From Microbacterium sp. KUDC0406 (GTDB taxonomy: Bacteria; Actinomycetota; Actinomycetes; Actinomycetales; Microbacteriaceae): a stretch of 64,000 nt of DNA. A model generated the notes under the pieces. That model was not told the DNA's origin, did no database searches, and saw only the letters and a program-made list of their open reading frames with translations. Each line of letters starts with the position of its first letter. Positions within the stretch are counted from its first letter, which is position 1. This document shows, piece after piece, positions 21,206-31,750 of this stretch. The position numbers were made by a program, and so were the translations under genes. Where the stretch lies: the NCBI RefSeq assembly GCF_021582875.1, contig NZ_CP091138.1:2418001-2482000 (forward strand), in the 5' to 3' direction.

Positions 21206-22135
21206 TCACTCGACGTAGTCGGGGGCGGCGGGCAGGCCGAAGAACTCCTCGAGGGTGTGGAATCCGCCGGCGTGATAGACCGCGGCGATCTCGGGCCCGA
21301 CATAGCGGAGGTGCCATGGCTCGGCGATGTAGCCGGTGGTGGCGGTTCGCCCCTGCTCGTACCGCACGATGAAGCCGTACTCCCAGGCGTGCTCCGCGAC
21401 CCAGGCGCTCTGCGGAGTGCCGGCGAAGGCATGGATGCCGGTGCAGTGCCCGTCGCAGGCCACGACGTCGACGGCGAGGCCGGTCTGATGCTCGCTGTGC
21501 CCGGGGCGGGCCGACACCGTGTCGGCGCTCGCAGTGCCCTGAGCCCGCACATGCTGCCCATAGGTGCGCACCTGCAGGTCGTATGACCGGTAGCCGTTGT
21601 TCACGCCGATGCGCCCGGCACCGGCATCCGCGGCCGCCGACGCGAGCGTCGCGAGAGCGGCGGAGACATCCGTCCTCGCCGTACCGGATCCGGTCGTCGT
21701 CATCAGACCGCTGCCGGACAGTGAGCGGGGAGCGTAGTCCCGCGGTTCGACCGTGCGCGCCTTGTTGACGACGACCCACACATGGGAGGCATCCGAGAGC
21801 GAGATGCACGGGGCCGCGCCGGCGATGACGGAGGTGCGGAACGCCTCAGCTCCACCGAAGGCGGCCAGCACGGCGGAGTCGTCGCCGGAGGCGAGCGCCG
21901 CGGTCACCGCGGCGTCATCGCAGGGGTCGGTGGCGGCCTCGATCTCGATCTGGACGGCGGGCAGCTCGCGGACCACCGCGGGCGCGGGCGGCAGGATCTG
22001 ATCGGCTGACGGAGCGGCCGGGGAGTCGGCGAGCGCCCACAACGACGCCAGCGTCGTCACGAGCAGGCCGATCGGGACGGCGAAGAGCAGGGCTCGCGGG
22101 GACGACGCGGCGTGCCGGGGCTGCACGTCGCTCAT
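21206..22135 (-). CDS. D-alanyl-D-alanine carboxypeptidase, VanY/M15 family, membrane-anchored
   Basis: The 309-residue product has one N-terminal hydrophobic segment (about 16-38) and an extracytoplasmic Pro/Ala-rich stretch. The C-terminal half holds the M15B zinc peptidase motifs GHSEHQTGLAVD (His and Asp ligands) and EPWHLRYVG (third His), so it should trim the terminal D-Ala of peptidoglycan stem peptides outside the cell. The ATG at 22135 (MSDVQPRHAAS) was chosen as the first Met before the membrane segment. It converges with the MFS gene with only 4 nt between stops and is divergent from the radical SAM gene. Confidence 0.88.
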   Translation of the reverse strand: MSDVQPRHAASSPRALLFAVPIGLLVTTLASLWALADSPAAPSADQILPPAPAVVRELPAVQIEIEAATDPCDDAAVTAALASGDDSAVLAAFGGAEAFRTSVIAGAAPCISLSDASHVWVVVNKARTVEPRDYAPRSLSGSGLMTTTGSGTARTDVSAALATLASAAADAGAGRIGVNNGYRSYDLQVRTYGQHVRAQGTASADTVSARPGHSEHQTGLAVDVVACDGHCTGIHAFAGTPQSAWVAEHAWEYGFIVRYEQGRTATTGYIAEPWHLRYVGPEIAAVYHAGGFHTLEEFFGLPAAPDYVE

Positions 22136-22231
22136 GGATCCATTCTCACGCACCCCGGCAGGATCGTGTCTCATCGAACGAAAGAACGAATCCTTCTTGA
22201 CTTCGCGTCGTTGATTTGTTCGAATGAGGGC

Positions 22232-23275
22232 ATGCGATGGCAGGGGCAGACGATCGACGAAGCGGATTCCGACGCGCTCCCCGGCCTTGAGAACCGCACC
22301 GGCATCGTGCGCTCGGTGACCACCCCAGAGTTCTCGGGGATGACCTTCCACGAGGTGCTGTCGAAGTCCGGGCTGAACCGCGTCCCCGGTGCATCCCGCA
22401 TGCCGTTCAGCTGGACGATCAACCCGTACCGCGGATGCAGTCATGCATGCGTCTACTGCTTCGCCCGGGGGACGCACGAGTACCTCGACCTGGATGCGGG
22501 GCACGACTTCGACTCTCAGATCGTGGTGAAGACCAACATCGTCGAGGTGGTCGAGCGCGAGCTGCGGCGGGGCTCGTGGCGGCACGAGACCGTCGCGCTC
22601 GGCACCAACACCGATCCGTATCAGCGCGCCGAGGGACGCTACAAGCTCATGCCGGGCATCATCCGGGCACTGGCCGACTCGGGCACGCCGTTCTCACTGC
22701 TCACCAAGGGCACGCTGGTGCGGCGCGACATCCCGGTGCTCGTCGAGGCCGCGAAGCGGGTGCCTGTCGACGTGCAGCTGTCCATCGCGATGTACGACGA
22801 CGAGCTGCAGCACGCGATCGAGCCGGGCACTCCATCGACGCAGGCCAGGCTCGACACAGTGAGGGCGCTGACGGATGCCGGGTTCCGCGTCGGCGTCTTC
22901 CTCATGCCGGTGCTGCCGCACCTGACCGACTCGGTCGCGCACATCGACACCGCGCTCTCCCGCATCAAGGATGCCGGTGCCGATCACGTCGTGTACGGCG
23001 TGCTGCATCTGCGCGCAGGCGTGAAACCGTGGTTCTTCCAGTGGCTGGAGCAGTACCGGCCCGATCTCGTCTCGTCGTACCGCGCGCTGTATCCCGGTGT
23101 CGCGGCGGAGGCCCCGAAGGACTACAAGAAGTGGCTCGCGAGGCGGATGCGGCCGCTCATCCGCTCGCACGGGCTGTACGCCGAAGCAGAGGACGACGAG
23201 CGGATGCGGGGCATCATGCGCGACCGCACCGCGCCCACGGCCCCGAAGCCGGCTGCCGCCGAGATGCTGTTCTGA
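22232..23275 (+). CDS. Rv2578c family radical SAM protein
   Basis: The 347-residue product carries the radical SAM cluster motif Cx3Cx2C as CSHACVYC at about residues 70-77, preceded by NPYRGCSHAC, the typical start of the SplB-like/Rv2578c group. It should bind a 4Fe-4S cluster and S-adenosylmethionine; the substrate of this actinobacterial family is unknown. No intein interrupts the cluster motif. The ATG at 22232 has GAGGG upstream; an earlier in-frame start would reach into the divergent carboxypeptidase promoter. The yaeQ gene follows 19 nt downstream but has its own -10 box. Confidence 0.87.
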   Translation: MRWQGQTIDEADSDALPGLENRTGIVRSVTTPEFSGMTFHEVLSKSGLNRVPGASRMPFSWTINPYRGCSHACVYCFARGTHEYLDLDAGHDFDSQIVVKTNIVEVVERELRRGSWRHETVALGTNTDPYQRAEGRYKLMPGIIRALADSGTPFSLLTKGTLVRRDIPVLVEAAKRVPVDVQLSIAMYDDELQHAIEPGTPSTQARLDTVRALTDAGFRVGVFLMPVLPHLTDSVAHIDTALSRIKDAGADHVVYGVLHLRAGVKPWFFQWLEQYRPDLVSSYRALYPGVAAEAPKDYKKWLARRMRPLIRSHGLYAEAEDDERMRGIMRDRTAPTAPKPAAAEMLF

Positions 23276-23281
23276 CCCCCG

Positions 23282-23287
23282 TAGGCT
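23282..23287 (+). promoter_or_regulatory. Leaderless-type -10 box of yaeQ
   Basis: TAGGCT ends 7 nt before the ATG at 23295, and the intervening TTTCACC contains no RBS. Confidence 0.5.
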
Positions 23288-23294
23288 TTTCACC

Positions 23295-23834
23295 ATGGCA
23301 ATCGGCTCGACCATGCACACCTTCGACGTGCAGCTCGCGGACATGGACCGCGGCGTCTACGACGACTTCTCGCTGCGGGTCGCGCGGCATCCGTCCGAGA
23401 CCGACGCGTTCATGCTCACCCGCGTGCTCGCCTACGGGCTGGAGTATGCCGAGGGCATCGCGTTCGGCGGCAGCGTCTCATCCACCGAGGAGCCCGCGGT
23501 GCTCGTGCGCGACCTGACCGGCGCGATCACCGTCTGGATCGAGGTCGGCGCCCCTGACGCCGAGCGCCTGCACTATGGCAGCCGCATGGCCGAGCGCACC
23601 GTCGTCTACACGCACCGCGACCCCGCGAAGGTCATGGCGCCGTGGGCCGACAAGCGCATCCACCGCGCCGAGGACATCCGGGTCTACAGCTTCGACCCCG
23701 GCTTCATCGAATCGGCGACCCCGCTGATCGAGCGCCGCAACACCATGACTCTCACCGTCACCGAGCAGGTGCTCTATCTCGACCTCAACGGCACGACGCT
23801 CACGACCGCGGTGCACGAGCACCGGCTGAGCTGA
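23295..23834 (+). CDS. yaeQ: YaeQ family protein
   Basis: The 179-residue soluble protein matches YaeQ along its whole length: a start MAIGSTMHTFDVQLADMDR, the segment HPSETDAFMLTRVLAYGLEY, and GAPDAERLHYGSR are characteristic. YaeQ has a PD-(D/E)XK nuclease-like fold, but no biochemical role is settled. The ATG at 23295 follows a TAGGCT box by 7 nt, suggesting a leaderless message. It is followed by about 145 nt without a gene and then a strong hairpin. Confidence 0.85.
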   Translation: MAIGSTMHTFDVQLADMDRGVYDDFSLRVARHPSETDAFMLTRVLAYGLEYAEGIAFGGSVSSTEEPAVLVRDLTGAITVWIEVGAPDAERLHYGSRMAERTVVYTHRDPAKVMAPWADKRIHRAEDIRVYSFDPGFIESATPLIERRNTMTLTVTEQVLYLDLNGTTLTTAVHEHRLS

Positions 23835-23980
23835 GCTCAGCCGGCATCCTTCCGGAACGATTCGCGCATCACGAGCCATCCGCACCTGCAACGAGCCACC
23901 CGGCGCCGGAGCGGGCGACTGCCGCCGAACCACCCGCCGAAGCACGAACCTGCCGAACGCGCAACGAATCACTTGGTGCA

Positions 23981-24015
23981 GCGTGAACCGCCTGCAAGAG
24001 GCAGGCGGTTCACGC
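23981..24015. terminator. Strong hairpin between convergent yaeQ and DEAD-box gene
   Basis: GCGTGAACCGCCTGC, loop AAGAG, GCAGGCGGTTCACGC: a perfect 15-bp stem. No U tract follows, but its place between convergent genes fits a terminator for both. Confidence 0.75.
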
Positions 24016-24046
24016 TGGAACGGGTGGTTCGCCGGCCTGGCCAGCT

Positions 24047-26448
24047 TCAGGCGGTCAGCTCGGCATCCGTCGGGATACGGCCGGCGAGCTCCTCGACGAT
24101 GTCGTCGCCTGGGGCGGCCTGCTCGAACGGCGCGTCGATCTCGGCGCGCTCGAGCAGCTCCTCCATTCGGCGACGGCGGTGCCGGGTGATCAGCGTCACC
24201 ACGGTGCCGGAACGGCCGGCACGGCCGGTGCGCCCGGCACGGTGCAGGTACGTCTTGTACTCGTCCGGAGCGTCGGCCTGCACGACCAGGTCGATGTCGT
24301 CGACGTGGATGCCGCGGGCGGCGACATCCGTCGCCACCAGCACGTTCACCTTGCCGCGCGTCAGCTTCTCCAGGTTGCGGGTGCGCTTCGCCTGGTTCAG
24401 GTCGCCGTGCAGCGAGACGGCCGGGATGCCGGCATCCTCGAACTGCTCGGCGAGCATCTCGGCGAACGCGCGGGTGCGGCTGAACACCAGGGTGCGACCG
24501 TCGCGGTCGACGAGCGACGAGAGGATGTCGGCTTTGTCGCGGTGCTCGACGACCAGCACGCGGTGGTCGATCGTGCCGGAGTCCTGCGTCTCACCGGCGA
24601 CCTCGAAGACGGCCGGGTCGACGAGGAACTCGTCGACCAGCGACGCGACCTCGCGGTCGAGGGTCGCCGAGAACAGCAGCTTCTGCGAGGACGCACCGTT
24701 CTCCAGAGCAGTGCCGGTGTGGCGCAGGATGCGCTGCACCGGCTCGACGAAGCCCAGCTCGCACATGTGGTCGGCCTCGTCGAGCACGGCGATGCGCACC
24801 TCGGAGAGGTCGAGCTTGCCCTGGTTGATCAGGTCCTCGATACGGCCGGGGGTGCCGATCACGATGTCGACGCCCTTCTTCAGCGCACCCACCTGGCGGG
24901 CCTGCGGCACGCCACCGTAGATCTGCGTGGTGAACAGGCCGACGCTGCGGGCGATCGGCTGCACGGTGCGGTCGATCTGCAGGGCGAGCTCGCGGGTCGG
25001 CGCGAGGATGATCGCGCGCGGTGCACGGGCGAACTCGCGCTTCTTGCCCTTCTGCGAGAGCAGGATGCTCTCGACCAGCGGCGCGCCGAAGGCGATGGTC
25101 TTGCCCGAGCCGGTGCGGCCTCGGGCCAGCACGTCGCGGCCCTCGAGCACGGCGGGTACCGACGCGGCCTGGATCGGGAACGGCTTCTCGGCCCCCATGT
25201 TCGCCAGCACCTCGACGATGTTCGAACCGAGGCCCAGGTCGCCGAAGGTCACATCGGCGACTTCCTCTGCCTGCACGGTCTGCGCCTCGAGGCGCTCATG
25301 CACGACGTCGTCGACCTGCTGCTGCGCGGCGACGGTGGCCGGACGGTTCCAGTCGCTGCGGGTCGGGCGGGAATCGCGCTCGCGACGCTCGTCGCGCGAC
25401 GGGCGCGTCTCGCGCGACGGGCGGGATGCTCCGCCGCGGCGGTCGTCCGAGTAGCGCGGGCGCTCGGTGCGGTCACCGTACGACGGGCGGCCGCCGCCGG
25501 TCGTCGCGGCGAGCGCCGTCTCGGCCGCCGTACGAACCGGACGAACGACGGTCATCACGATCGCCGTAGGAGCGACGCTGGTCACGGTCACCGTAGGACG
25601 GACGGCCGCCGCGGTCGTCACGACGGGCGTCGTCACGCGACGAGTTGCGGTCGAAGCCGCGGTCGCCGAGGAGTTCCGGTCGTTCCGGTCGCCGTAGGAA
25701 CGACGGTCATCACGATCGCCGTACGACCGACGCTGGTCACGGTCACCGTACGAGCCGGACGAACGACGGTCATCACGATCGCCGTACGACGGACGGCCGC
25801 CGCGGTCGTCACGACGAGCACCGTCACGCGACGAGTTCCGGTCGTAACCGCGGTCGTCCGAGGGGCGGCGGTCGCCGTGCGAACCGCGCCGGTCACCGTG
25901 CGAGCCGGAGGAACGACGGTCGTCACGGTCGCCGTACGAGCGACGCTGGTCGCGATCGCCGTACGACGGACGGCCGCCGCGGTCGTCACGACGAGCACCG
26001 TCGCGCGAGGAGTTCCGGTCGTTCCGGTCGCCATACGAGCCCGACGACCGGTGGTCGTCCTCGTACCGACGGGTGCCGTACCCCGAGCGGTCACCACTGT
26101 AACGGTCGCTGCGCGGTGCCCGGTCGTCCGACCGACGGTCGTGGTGCGGAGCCTCGCGGCGTCCGGACTCCGCACGGTTGCGGATGCCGCGGGCCTCGTC
26201 GCGGCCCGCGCGCTCGGATGCCCCCAGCGCTGCTTCGGGGCGCCCTCGGACTCGGGGCGGTAGCCGCGGTGCTTCGGCGAACGGCTGCCGGGGCCGCTCG
26301 GGGTGCGCCGCTCGCCGGCATCCGATCGCTCGTCACGACCGGTGGGACGACCGCCGGCGTGACGGTCGCGGTACGACGTCTTCTTGGCGTAGCGGGGCTC
26401 GAAGTTGGCCGACGGGCGGCCGCCCTTGGGCTTGTGATTCTTGGGCAC
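24047..26448 (-). CDS. DEAD-box RNA helicase with long Arg/Gly/Asp/Tyr-rich N-terminal tail, frameshifted
   Basis: The helicase core (about 24100-25250) shows a Q motif ([18 protein letters not shown]), Walker [24 protein letters not shown] and [13 protein letters not shown], defining an ATP-dependent RNA helicase of the RhlE/CshA type for RNA remodelling. Upstream lies about 400 residues of low-complexity tail with many copies of [23 protein letters not shown], likely RNA-binding. The GTG at 26448 ([20 protein letters not shown]) has AGGAAA upstream. The tail frame breaks in a C5 run at 26221-26225 (one base missing). A second, self-compensating pair (loss near 25666, gain near 25491-25502) replaces about 55 repeat residues with an unrelated Val/Thr-rich stretch while remaining open. 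The 5' region is long (408 nt). Confidence 0.87.
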
Positions 26449-26856
26449 GGGGAGTTTCCTACTCTGTCTCGAACACGAGAACAGCGTCCGCTCCGCGCAG
26501 CGCGCGGCGGACATACCCGGGCAGTCGTCGGCCGGGGGCCATTCATGTGATGGTGATGAACCATCGGCCCCTGGGCTACACATTCAGAACACGATCCGCG
26601 ATACGCGGTTGCCCGAAGCCGACACGTTCAGTCTACCCGGCTCACCTGAGAGACCACCGGCGGATGCCCGCACCGCGCAGAGCCCAGCCCCGGATGCTCA
26701 CGCTGCATCTCTCGGCTCACGCGGCGCGAATACGCGCAGCGCGAGGCCCGAGATGCAGCGCGAACCAGGTGAACGCCGAAAACGGTCGCGCGTGCCGAGA
26801 ACAGCAGCGCGCACGGACGGGCAACGCCCGGTCCGCGCCAGCCGTACGATGACCAG
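26449..26856. other. Long intergenic region between helicase and epimerase genes
   Basis: This divergent 408-nt gap should contain the helicase promoter and 5' leader. No gene is supported. An inverted repeat at 26701-26760 (CGCTGCATCTC / GAGATGCAGCG with a partly pairing interior) belongs to the same palindrome type as 27865-27934. Confidence 0.6.
26845..26850 (+). promoter_or_regulatory. Leaderless-type -10 box of the epimerase gene
   Basis: TACGAT ends 6 nt before the GTG at 26857 with only GACCAG between. Confidence 0.5.
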
Positions 26857-27759
26857 GTGACCTCCCCCACCGGCATCCAGCATCATCTCCGTCGCGGCGA
26901 CGTGACCGCGCAGATCGCCCAGGTCGGCGCCTCGCTGCGCCACCTCACCGTCAGCGGCGTCGACATCGTCCCGCCGTACCCCGAGGACCAGCCGGCGCCG
27001 ATGTGCTCCGGCGTCGTGCTCGTGCCGTGGCCGAACCGCATCCGCGACGGCCTCTGGCAGGACGGCGGCACCGAGCGCGCCCTGGCGGTCACCGAGCCGA
27101 AGCTGCGCAACGCCAGTCACGGGCTGCTGCGGTTCACCGCCTATGAGACGGCCGAGGCGTCAGACGACAGGCTCGCGCTGCGCGCGACGATCGTGCCGCA
27201 GACCGGGTACCCGTACCTGATCGAGACCTCGGTGACGTACGCCCTGACGGATGCCGGGATCGACGTCGAGCACACGCTCGTGAACCGCTCGGAGGCTCCG
27301 GCGGCTGTCGCGCTGGGCACGCATCCGTATCTGACGATCGGCGACGTCGATGCGCGAGATCTCGTGCTGCGCGTACCCGCCGAGACCTTCTTCGAGACCG
27401 ACGACCGGATGCTGCCGATCGGCGAGTCCCCGGTGTCCGGCGGCACCGACCTGCGGGAGGGCCAGCGGCTGGGCGACGTCGAGCTGGACACCGGCTTCGC
27501 GACCCTGCTGCGCGATGCCGACGGTGCGGTGCGCACGTCGCTGACGGCCCCCGACGGCCGTCGCGCCGAGCTCTGGCAGGGCGAGGGCTTCGACTACGTG
27601 CAGGTGTACACCTCGGAGCGCTATCCCGGGCAGGTGCTGGCCGTCGCGATCGAGCCGATGACCGCGCCGGCCGAGGCGTTCAACTCCGGCCGTGGGGTGC
27701 GCCGCCTCGCCCCCGGAGAGAGCTGGACACTGCGCTGGGGCATCCACTTCTCGGGCTGA
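26857..27759 (+). CDS. Aldose 1-epimerase family protein
   Basis: The 300-residue product belongs to the galactose mutarotase-like family, which interconverts alpha and beta anomers of sugars in the cytoplasm. Visible are the substrate-contact segments VLVPWPNRIRDG, SHGLLRF (first His) and ALGTHPYL (second His), and a late IEPMTAPAEAFNSG whose Glu matches the catalytic base position. The GTG at 26857 was chosen because TACGAT lies exactly 6 nt upstream; the next starts would remove the first beta strand. It is monocistronic, ending in a hairpin-rich convergent gap. The exact sugar is unknown. Confidence 0.88.
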   Translation: MTSPTGIQHHLRRGDVTAQIAQVGASLRHLTVSGVDIVPPYPEDQPAPMCSGVVLVPWPNRIRDGLWQDGGTERALAVTEPKLRNASHGLLRFTAYETAEASDDRLALRATIVPQTGYPYLIETSVTYALTDAGIDVEHTLVNRSEAPAAVALGTHPYLTIGDVDARDLVLRVPAETFFETDDRMLPIGESPVSGGTDLREGQRLGDVELDTGFATLLRDADGAVRTSLTAPDGRRAELWQGEGFDYVQVYTSERYPGQVLAVAIEPMTAPAEAFNSGRGVRRLAPGESWTLRWGIHFSG

Positions 27760-27781
27760 GCCCGGGGCTCCGCTCCGCCCA

Positions 27782-27832
27782 GGTCGCAATTCGCGTCGCT
27801 CTCGCGCGCCGAGAGCGGCACGAAGTGCGACC
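27782..27832. repeat. Long imperfect hairpin after the epimerase gene
   Basis: GGTCGCAATTCG...CGCTCTCG, loop, CGAGAGCG...CGAAGTGCGACC: arms of about 23 nt with four mismatches. It lies 20 nt after the stop codon and probably terminates transcription. Confidence 0.65.
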
Positions 27833-27864
27833 CGGGCGCCGTGGGACGTGCCGAAGGCGTGACG

Positions 27865-27934
27865 GTTCGCGCGGCGCTTCCTCGCTCACGCGGCGCTGAT
27901 ATGCGCCGCGTGGGCCAGGAACTGCAGCGCGAAC
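27865..27934. repeat. Large palindrome with 32-nt arms
   Basis: GTTCGCGCGGCGCTTCC at the left end and GGAACTGCAGCGCGAAC at the right end open a hairpin with 32-nt arms, about six mismatches and a 6-nt loop. It resembles the element at 26701-26760. The remaining part of the 404-nt gap 27760-28163 contains no gene I can support. Confidence 0.65.
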
Positions 27935-28102
27935 TGTACGGCGACCCCGACTCAGCGCCAGACGCCGTCCCAGTCGTAGAGCGGCGCCGTGGTCTGGTAT
28001 TCGCGCAGATCGACGATTCAGAGTGCGAACGGAGCGAAAGAAGCTCAGGCAGAGCGAGAGCGTCTGCGACCTGGGCGAGCAGACGGGCCCGCGCTGGAAC
28101 GC

Positions 28103-28155
28103 GAGAGCCGTCCGGGGTCCCGACGCCTTGCGGCACCCGGGACCGGACGGCTCTC
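28103..28155 (-). terminator. Terminator of the TetR-RND operon
   Basis: GAGAGCCGTCCGGGGTCCC and CCCGGGACCGGACGGCTCTC form a long near-perfect stem with a 14-nt loop, starting 8 nt after the corrected stop codon of the RND gene at 28164. Confidence 0.75.
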
Positions 28156-28163
28156 AGCGCAGG

Positions 28164-31100
28164 TCAGCCGTGGTTCACGTCGTTCGCCGACGGCATGCCG
28201 CGGCCGCGCAGCTCGCGACGGGTCAGCGCCTGCTCCTCCTGGCTCGCGTTCGCGGCCACGATCGCGGATGCCGACGGCAGCAGCTGCGGCCGCAGCGGCG
28301 GCGGATGCCGACGGCCGCAGCCGCCATCGCTGACGAAGAGGCCGCGCTCGGTGCCGGAGCGGCCGGAGCGTCATACACCGTCGGGTGCGCGGCAGGCTGC
28401 TGCCGGGCAACATCCGCCGCTGCGGTCTCGGACGCCGAGGACGCTGCATCCTGGGCCGGTGCCTCCGCTGCGGGTGCCACCGGCACGTGTCCGATCGGCC
28501 TGGATGCGCCCCGCGCTCCACCGTCCACCGGGGCATCCGAAGCCGAGGCTCCTGATCCAGCCGCGGCGCCGACCAGCGCCGGCACGGCGGCATCCGCCGC
28601 GGACACGGCTGCTGCCGCAGAGCTCGGCCCACCGGCATCCGGACCGGCGTCCGGCTTCGGAGCCGAACCGGCGTCTCCGCCGCGAGCAGCGCGACGCGCG
28701 GCGCGACGGTCGCGGGCACCCTCGACGAGGTTGTACAGCGTCGGCAGCACGATCAGCGTCAGCACGGTCGACGACACCAGGCCACCGATCACGACGATCG
28801 CCAGCGGCTGCGAGATGAACCCGCCGTGCCCGGTGATGCCGAGCGCCATCGGCGTGAGCGCGAAGATCGTCGCGAGCGCCGTCATCAGGATCGGCCGCAG
28901 ACGCTTCTCGCCACCGGCGAGCACCGCCTCCGGCACGGACAGCCCCTTCTCGCGGTACTGGTTCACCAGGTCGACGAGCACGATCGCGTTGGTCACCACG
29001 ATGCCGATCAGCATCAGCACGCCGATCAGCGAGGCGACGCCGAGCGGAACGCCCGTGACGATCTGCAGCAGGATCGCACCGGTGGCCGCGAACGGCACCG
29101 AGACCAGCAGCAGCAGCGGCTGCCGCAGCGACTTGAAGGTCGCCACCATCACCACGTAGACGATCAGGATCGCCGCGAGCATCGCGAGTCCGAGCTGCGA
29201 GAACGAGTCGGCCTGCTGCGAGGCGACGCCGCCGATCTCGGCGCTCGCGCCGGCAGGCAGATCGACCTTCTCGATCGCGGTGTTGACCGACGCCGTCGCG
29301 ACGGCCAGGTCGTCGGATGCCGGGGGCACAGTGACCGTGGCGGTGCGGCGGCCCTTCTCGGTCGTGATCGAGGTCGGGCCCTCGCGCTGCTCGACGGTGG
29401 CGACGTCCTGCAGTTCGACCGGTCCGGTCGGGGTCTGGATCGTCAGCTGCTTGAGCGACGCCTCGGTGGTCGGCGGCTCGGGGTCGGCGAGGTACACGGT
29501 CAGCGCCGTGTCGTCGATCTCGATCGAGCCGATCTGCTTCGGCTGCATGGCGTTCGACACCATGGTGCCGACGGCCACCTCGGTCAGCCCGTGCTGCGCC
29601 GCCTTGTCCTTGTCCACGACGACGGCGATGTACGGCAGCGAGGCGGCGAGGTTGTCGGTGACCTGCCCGACGCCGTCGCGACCGTCGATCTCCTTCACGA
29701 GCGCGTCGGTCGCGGTCTGCAGGTCGTCCGAGTCGTTCGCCGTGATCGTCACCTCGATGTCGCTGGAGCCGAAGCCCTGCGAGCCGGCGACGCTGATGTC
29801 GCCGACGTCGTCCAGCCCGTCGACGGCGTCCTGCACGTCGTCACGCAACTGCTCCTGATCGGCATCGGCGTCGGTGAGGATCGAGTAGGTGATGCCCGCG
29901 CCACCCGAGAACGCGTCGCGCAGCGACGATCCGCTCGAACCGATCGACACCTGCACGTGCTGGATCCCGTCGACATCGTCGAGGGCGTCCTCCACCTTCG
30001 CCGCGGCATCCGATTGCGCCTGCAGGCTGGCCGTCGGGCCGAGATCCTGTGTCACGGTCATGGTGTTCTGGCCGGAGTCGCTGAGGAAGTTCACCTTCAT
30101 CAGCGGCGCCATCGCCAGCGTCCCGATCAGCACCACGGCGGCGAGCGCGACCGTCGTGAGCGAGTGCTTCAGCGTCCACGACAGGATCGGACGGTAGATC
30201 TTCTGCAGCGGGGTCGGCGGAGCCGCCGGGTCCTCGGGGTCGATGCGGTTGCCGTGCTCGTCCAGCAGCGGCTTGCCCGGCCGCAGGAACCAGTAGGCCA
30301 GCACCGGCACGATCGTCAGCGCGACGAACAGCGATGCGGCCATCGCGATCGTGACGGTCATCGCGAACGGGCGGAACAGCTCGCCGACCATGTCGCCGAC
30401 GAAGGCGATCGGCAGGAACACCGCGACCGTGGTGATCGTCGAGGCGGTGACGGCCGACGCCACCTCCTTCACGGCCAGGCGGATGGCCTCGCCCTTGTCG
30501 GCGCCCTCGACGTAGTGCCTCTTGATGTTCTCGATCACGACGATGGAGTCGTCGACCACGCGCCCGATCGCGATCGTCAGCGCGCCGAGGGTCAGGATGT
30601 TCAGCGAGTACCCGAACGCCTGCAGACCGATGAACGTGATCAGCACCGACGTGGGGATCGAGATCGCGGTGACCAGCGTCGAGCGGATCGACAGCAGGAA
30701 GACGAGGATGACGATCACGGCGAACACGAGGCCGAGAAGGCCCTCGGTCGCGAGTGAGTCGATGGACTGCTGGATGAATGGAGCCTGGTCGAAGACCACG
30801 GTGAACGTCGCCCCGGGGAACGACTTCTCCAGGTCGTCGAGCACGTCGGTCACGCCGGTGGACACCTCGACGGTGTTGGCGGCGGGCAGCTTCGTGACGG
30901 CGATCGTCAGCGCGTCCTCGCCGTCCACGCGCGAGATCGACGTGACCGGGTCGTTCTCCTGCTTCACCGTGGCGATGTCGCCGATGGTGACATCCGTCCC
31001 GACGATCGGCAGCGCGGCGATCTCGTCCGTCGTCGTCAGCTTGGCGCCGGTCTGCACGGTGTAGGTGCTGTCGCCCTCGGTGATCGAGCCGCCCGGGAAC

Positions 31101-31735
31101 AGCATGCCGTTCTGCTGCAGCGTCTGCGAGATCTGGTCCGGGCTCACCCGGTGCTCGGCGAGCTTCGCGTCATCCGGGGTGATCGTGACGCGCTGACCGG
31201 TGCCGCCCACGATCTCGGCGGCGTTGACCCCGTCGACCTCCTCGATCTTGGGGATGGCGATGCTCTCCAGGTCGGCCTGCGCGGTCTCGGCGTCATCGAA
31301 GCCTGTCACGGCGACCTGGATCACGGGGAAGTCGTCGATCGACACCGAGAGCACCTGGGGCTCGACGGCGTCGGGCAGCTGCTGCGAGATGCGGTTGATC
31401 GCCTGCTGCATCTTCTGCTCGGCGGTCGCGAGGTTGGTGCCGTAGGTGAAGGTCGCCTGCACGATCGACGCGTTGGTGGTGCTGGTCGCGGTGGTCGACT
31501 CCAGTCCGGGCACACCCTGGATGGCGGTCTCGATCGGGGTGGACACGTCGTTCTCGACGACCTCGGGCGAGGCGCCGGGGTAGTTGGACATCACCACCAG
31601 CGCCGGGAGCTCGAGCGAGGGGATCAGTTCCTGCTTGAGGTTGGTCAGCGCGAGGCCGCCGAAGACGGCCGCGACGATCGTGATCAGCGCGATCAGTGCG
31701 CGGTTGCGCAGGCTGAGGACGGAGAGCTTCCACAT
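28164..31735 (-). CDS. RND family efflux transporter permease (AcrB/SwrC-like)
   Basis: About 1190 residues with the RND layout: N-terminal helix (MWKLSVLSLRNRALIALITI), large periplasm-type loop, helices 2-6 including the proton-relay region (GALTIAIGRVVDDSIVVIENI), a second large loop and helices 7-12. It should export amphiphilic compounds by proton antiport, like SwrC in other Gram-positives; no membrane-fusion partner is encoded nearby. The gene follows its TetR regulator by 15 nt. The Ala-rich cytoplasmic tail changes frame at two copies of GCCGTCGGCATCC (28266-28277, 28303-28315). Beyond them a frame with GC-rich third positions encodes SAIVAANASQEEQALTRREL and stops at 28164, directly before the terminator, so I take that as the real end; the uncorrected frame stops at 28223. 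Confidence 0.87.
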
Positions 31736-31750
31736 ATGGGGTTCCCTTGG

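Noticed and set aside
24179..26263. Long plus-strand frame opposite the DEAD-box gene
   Set aside because: Helicase motifs on the minus strand account for this region; the plus-strand product has Val/Arg-rich low complexity mirroring the repeats.
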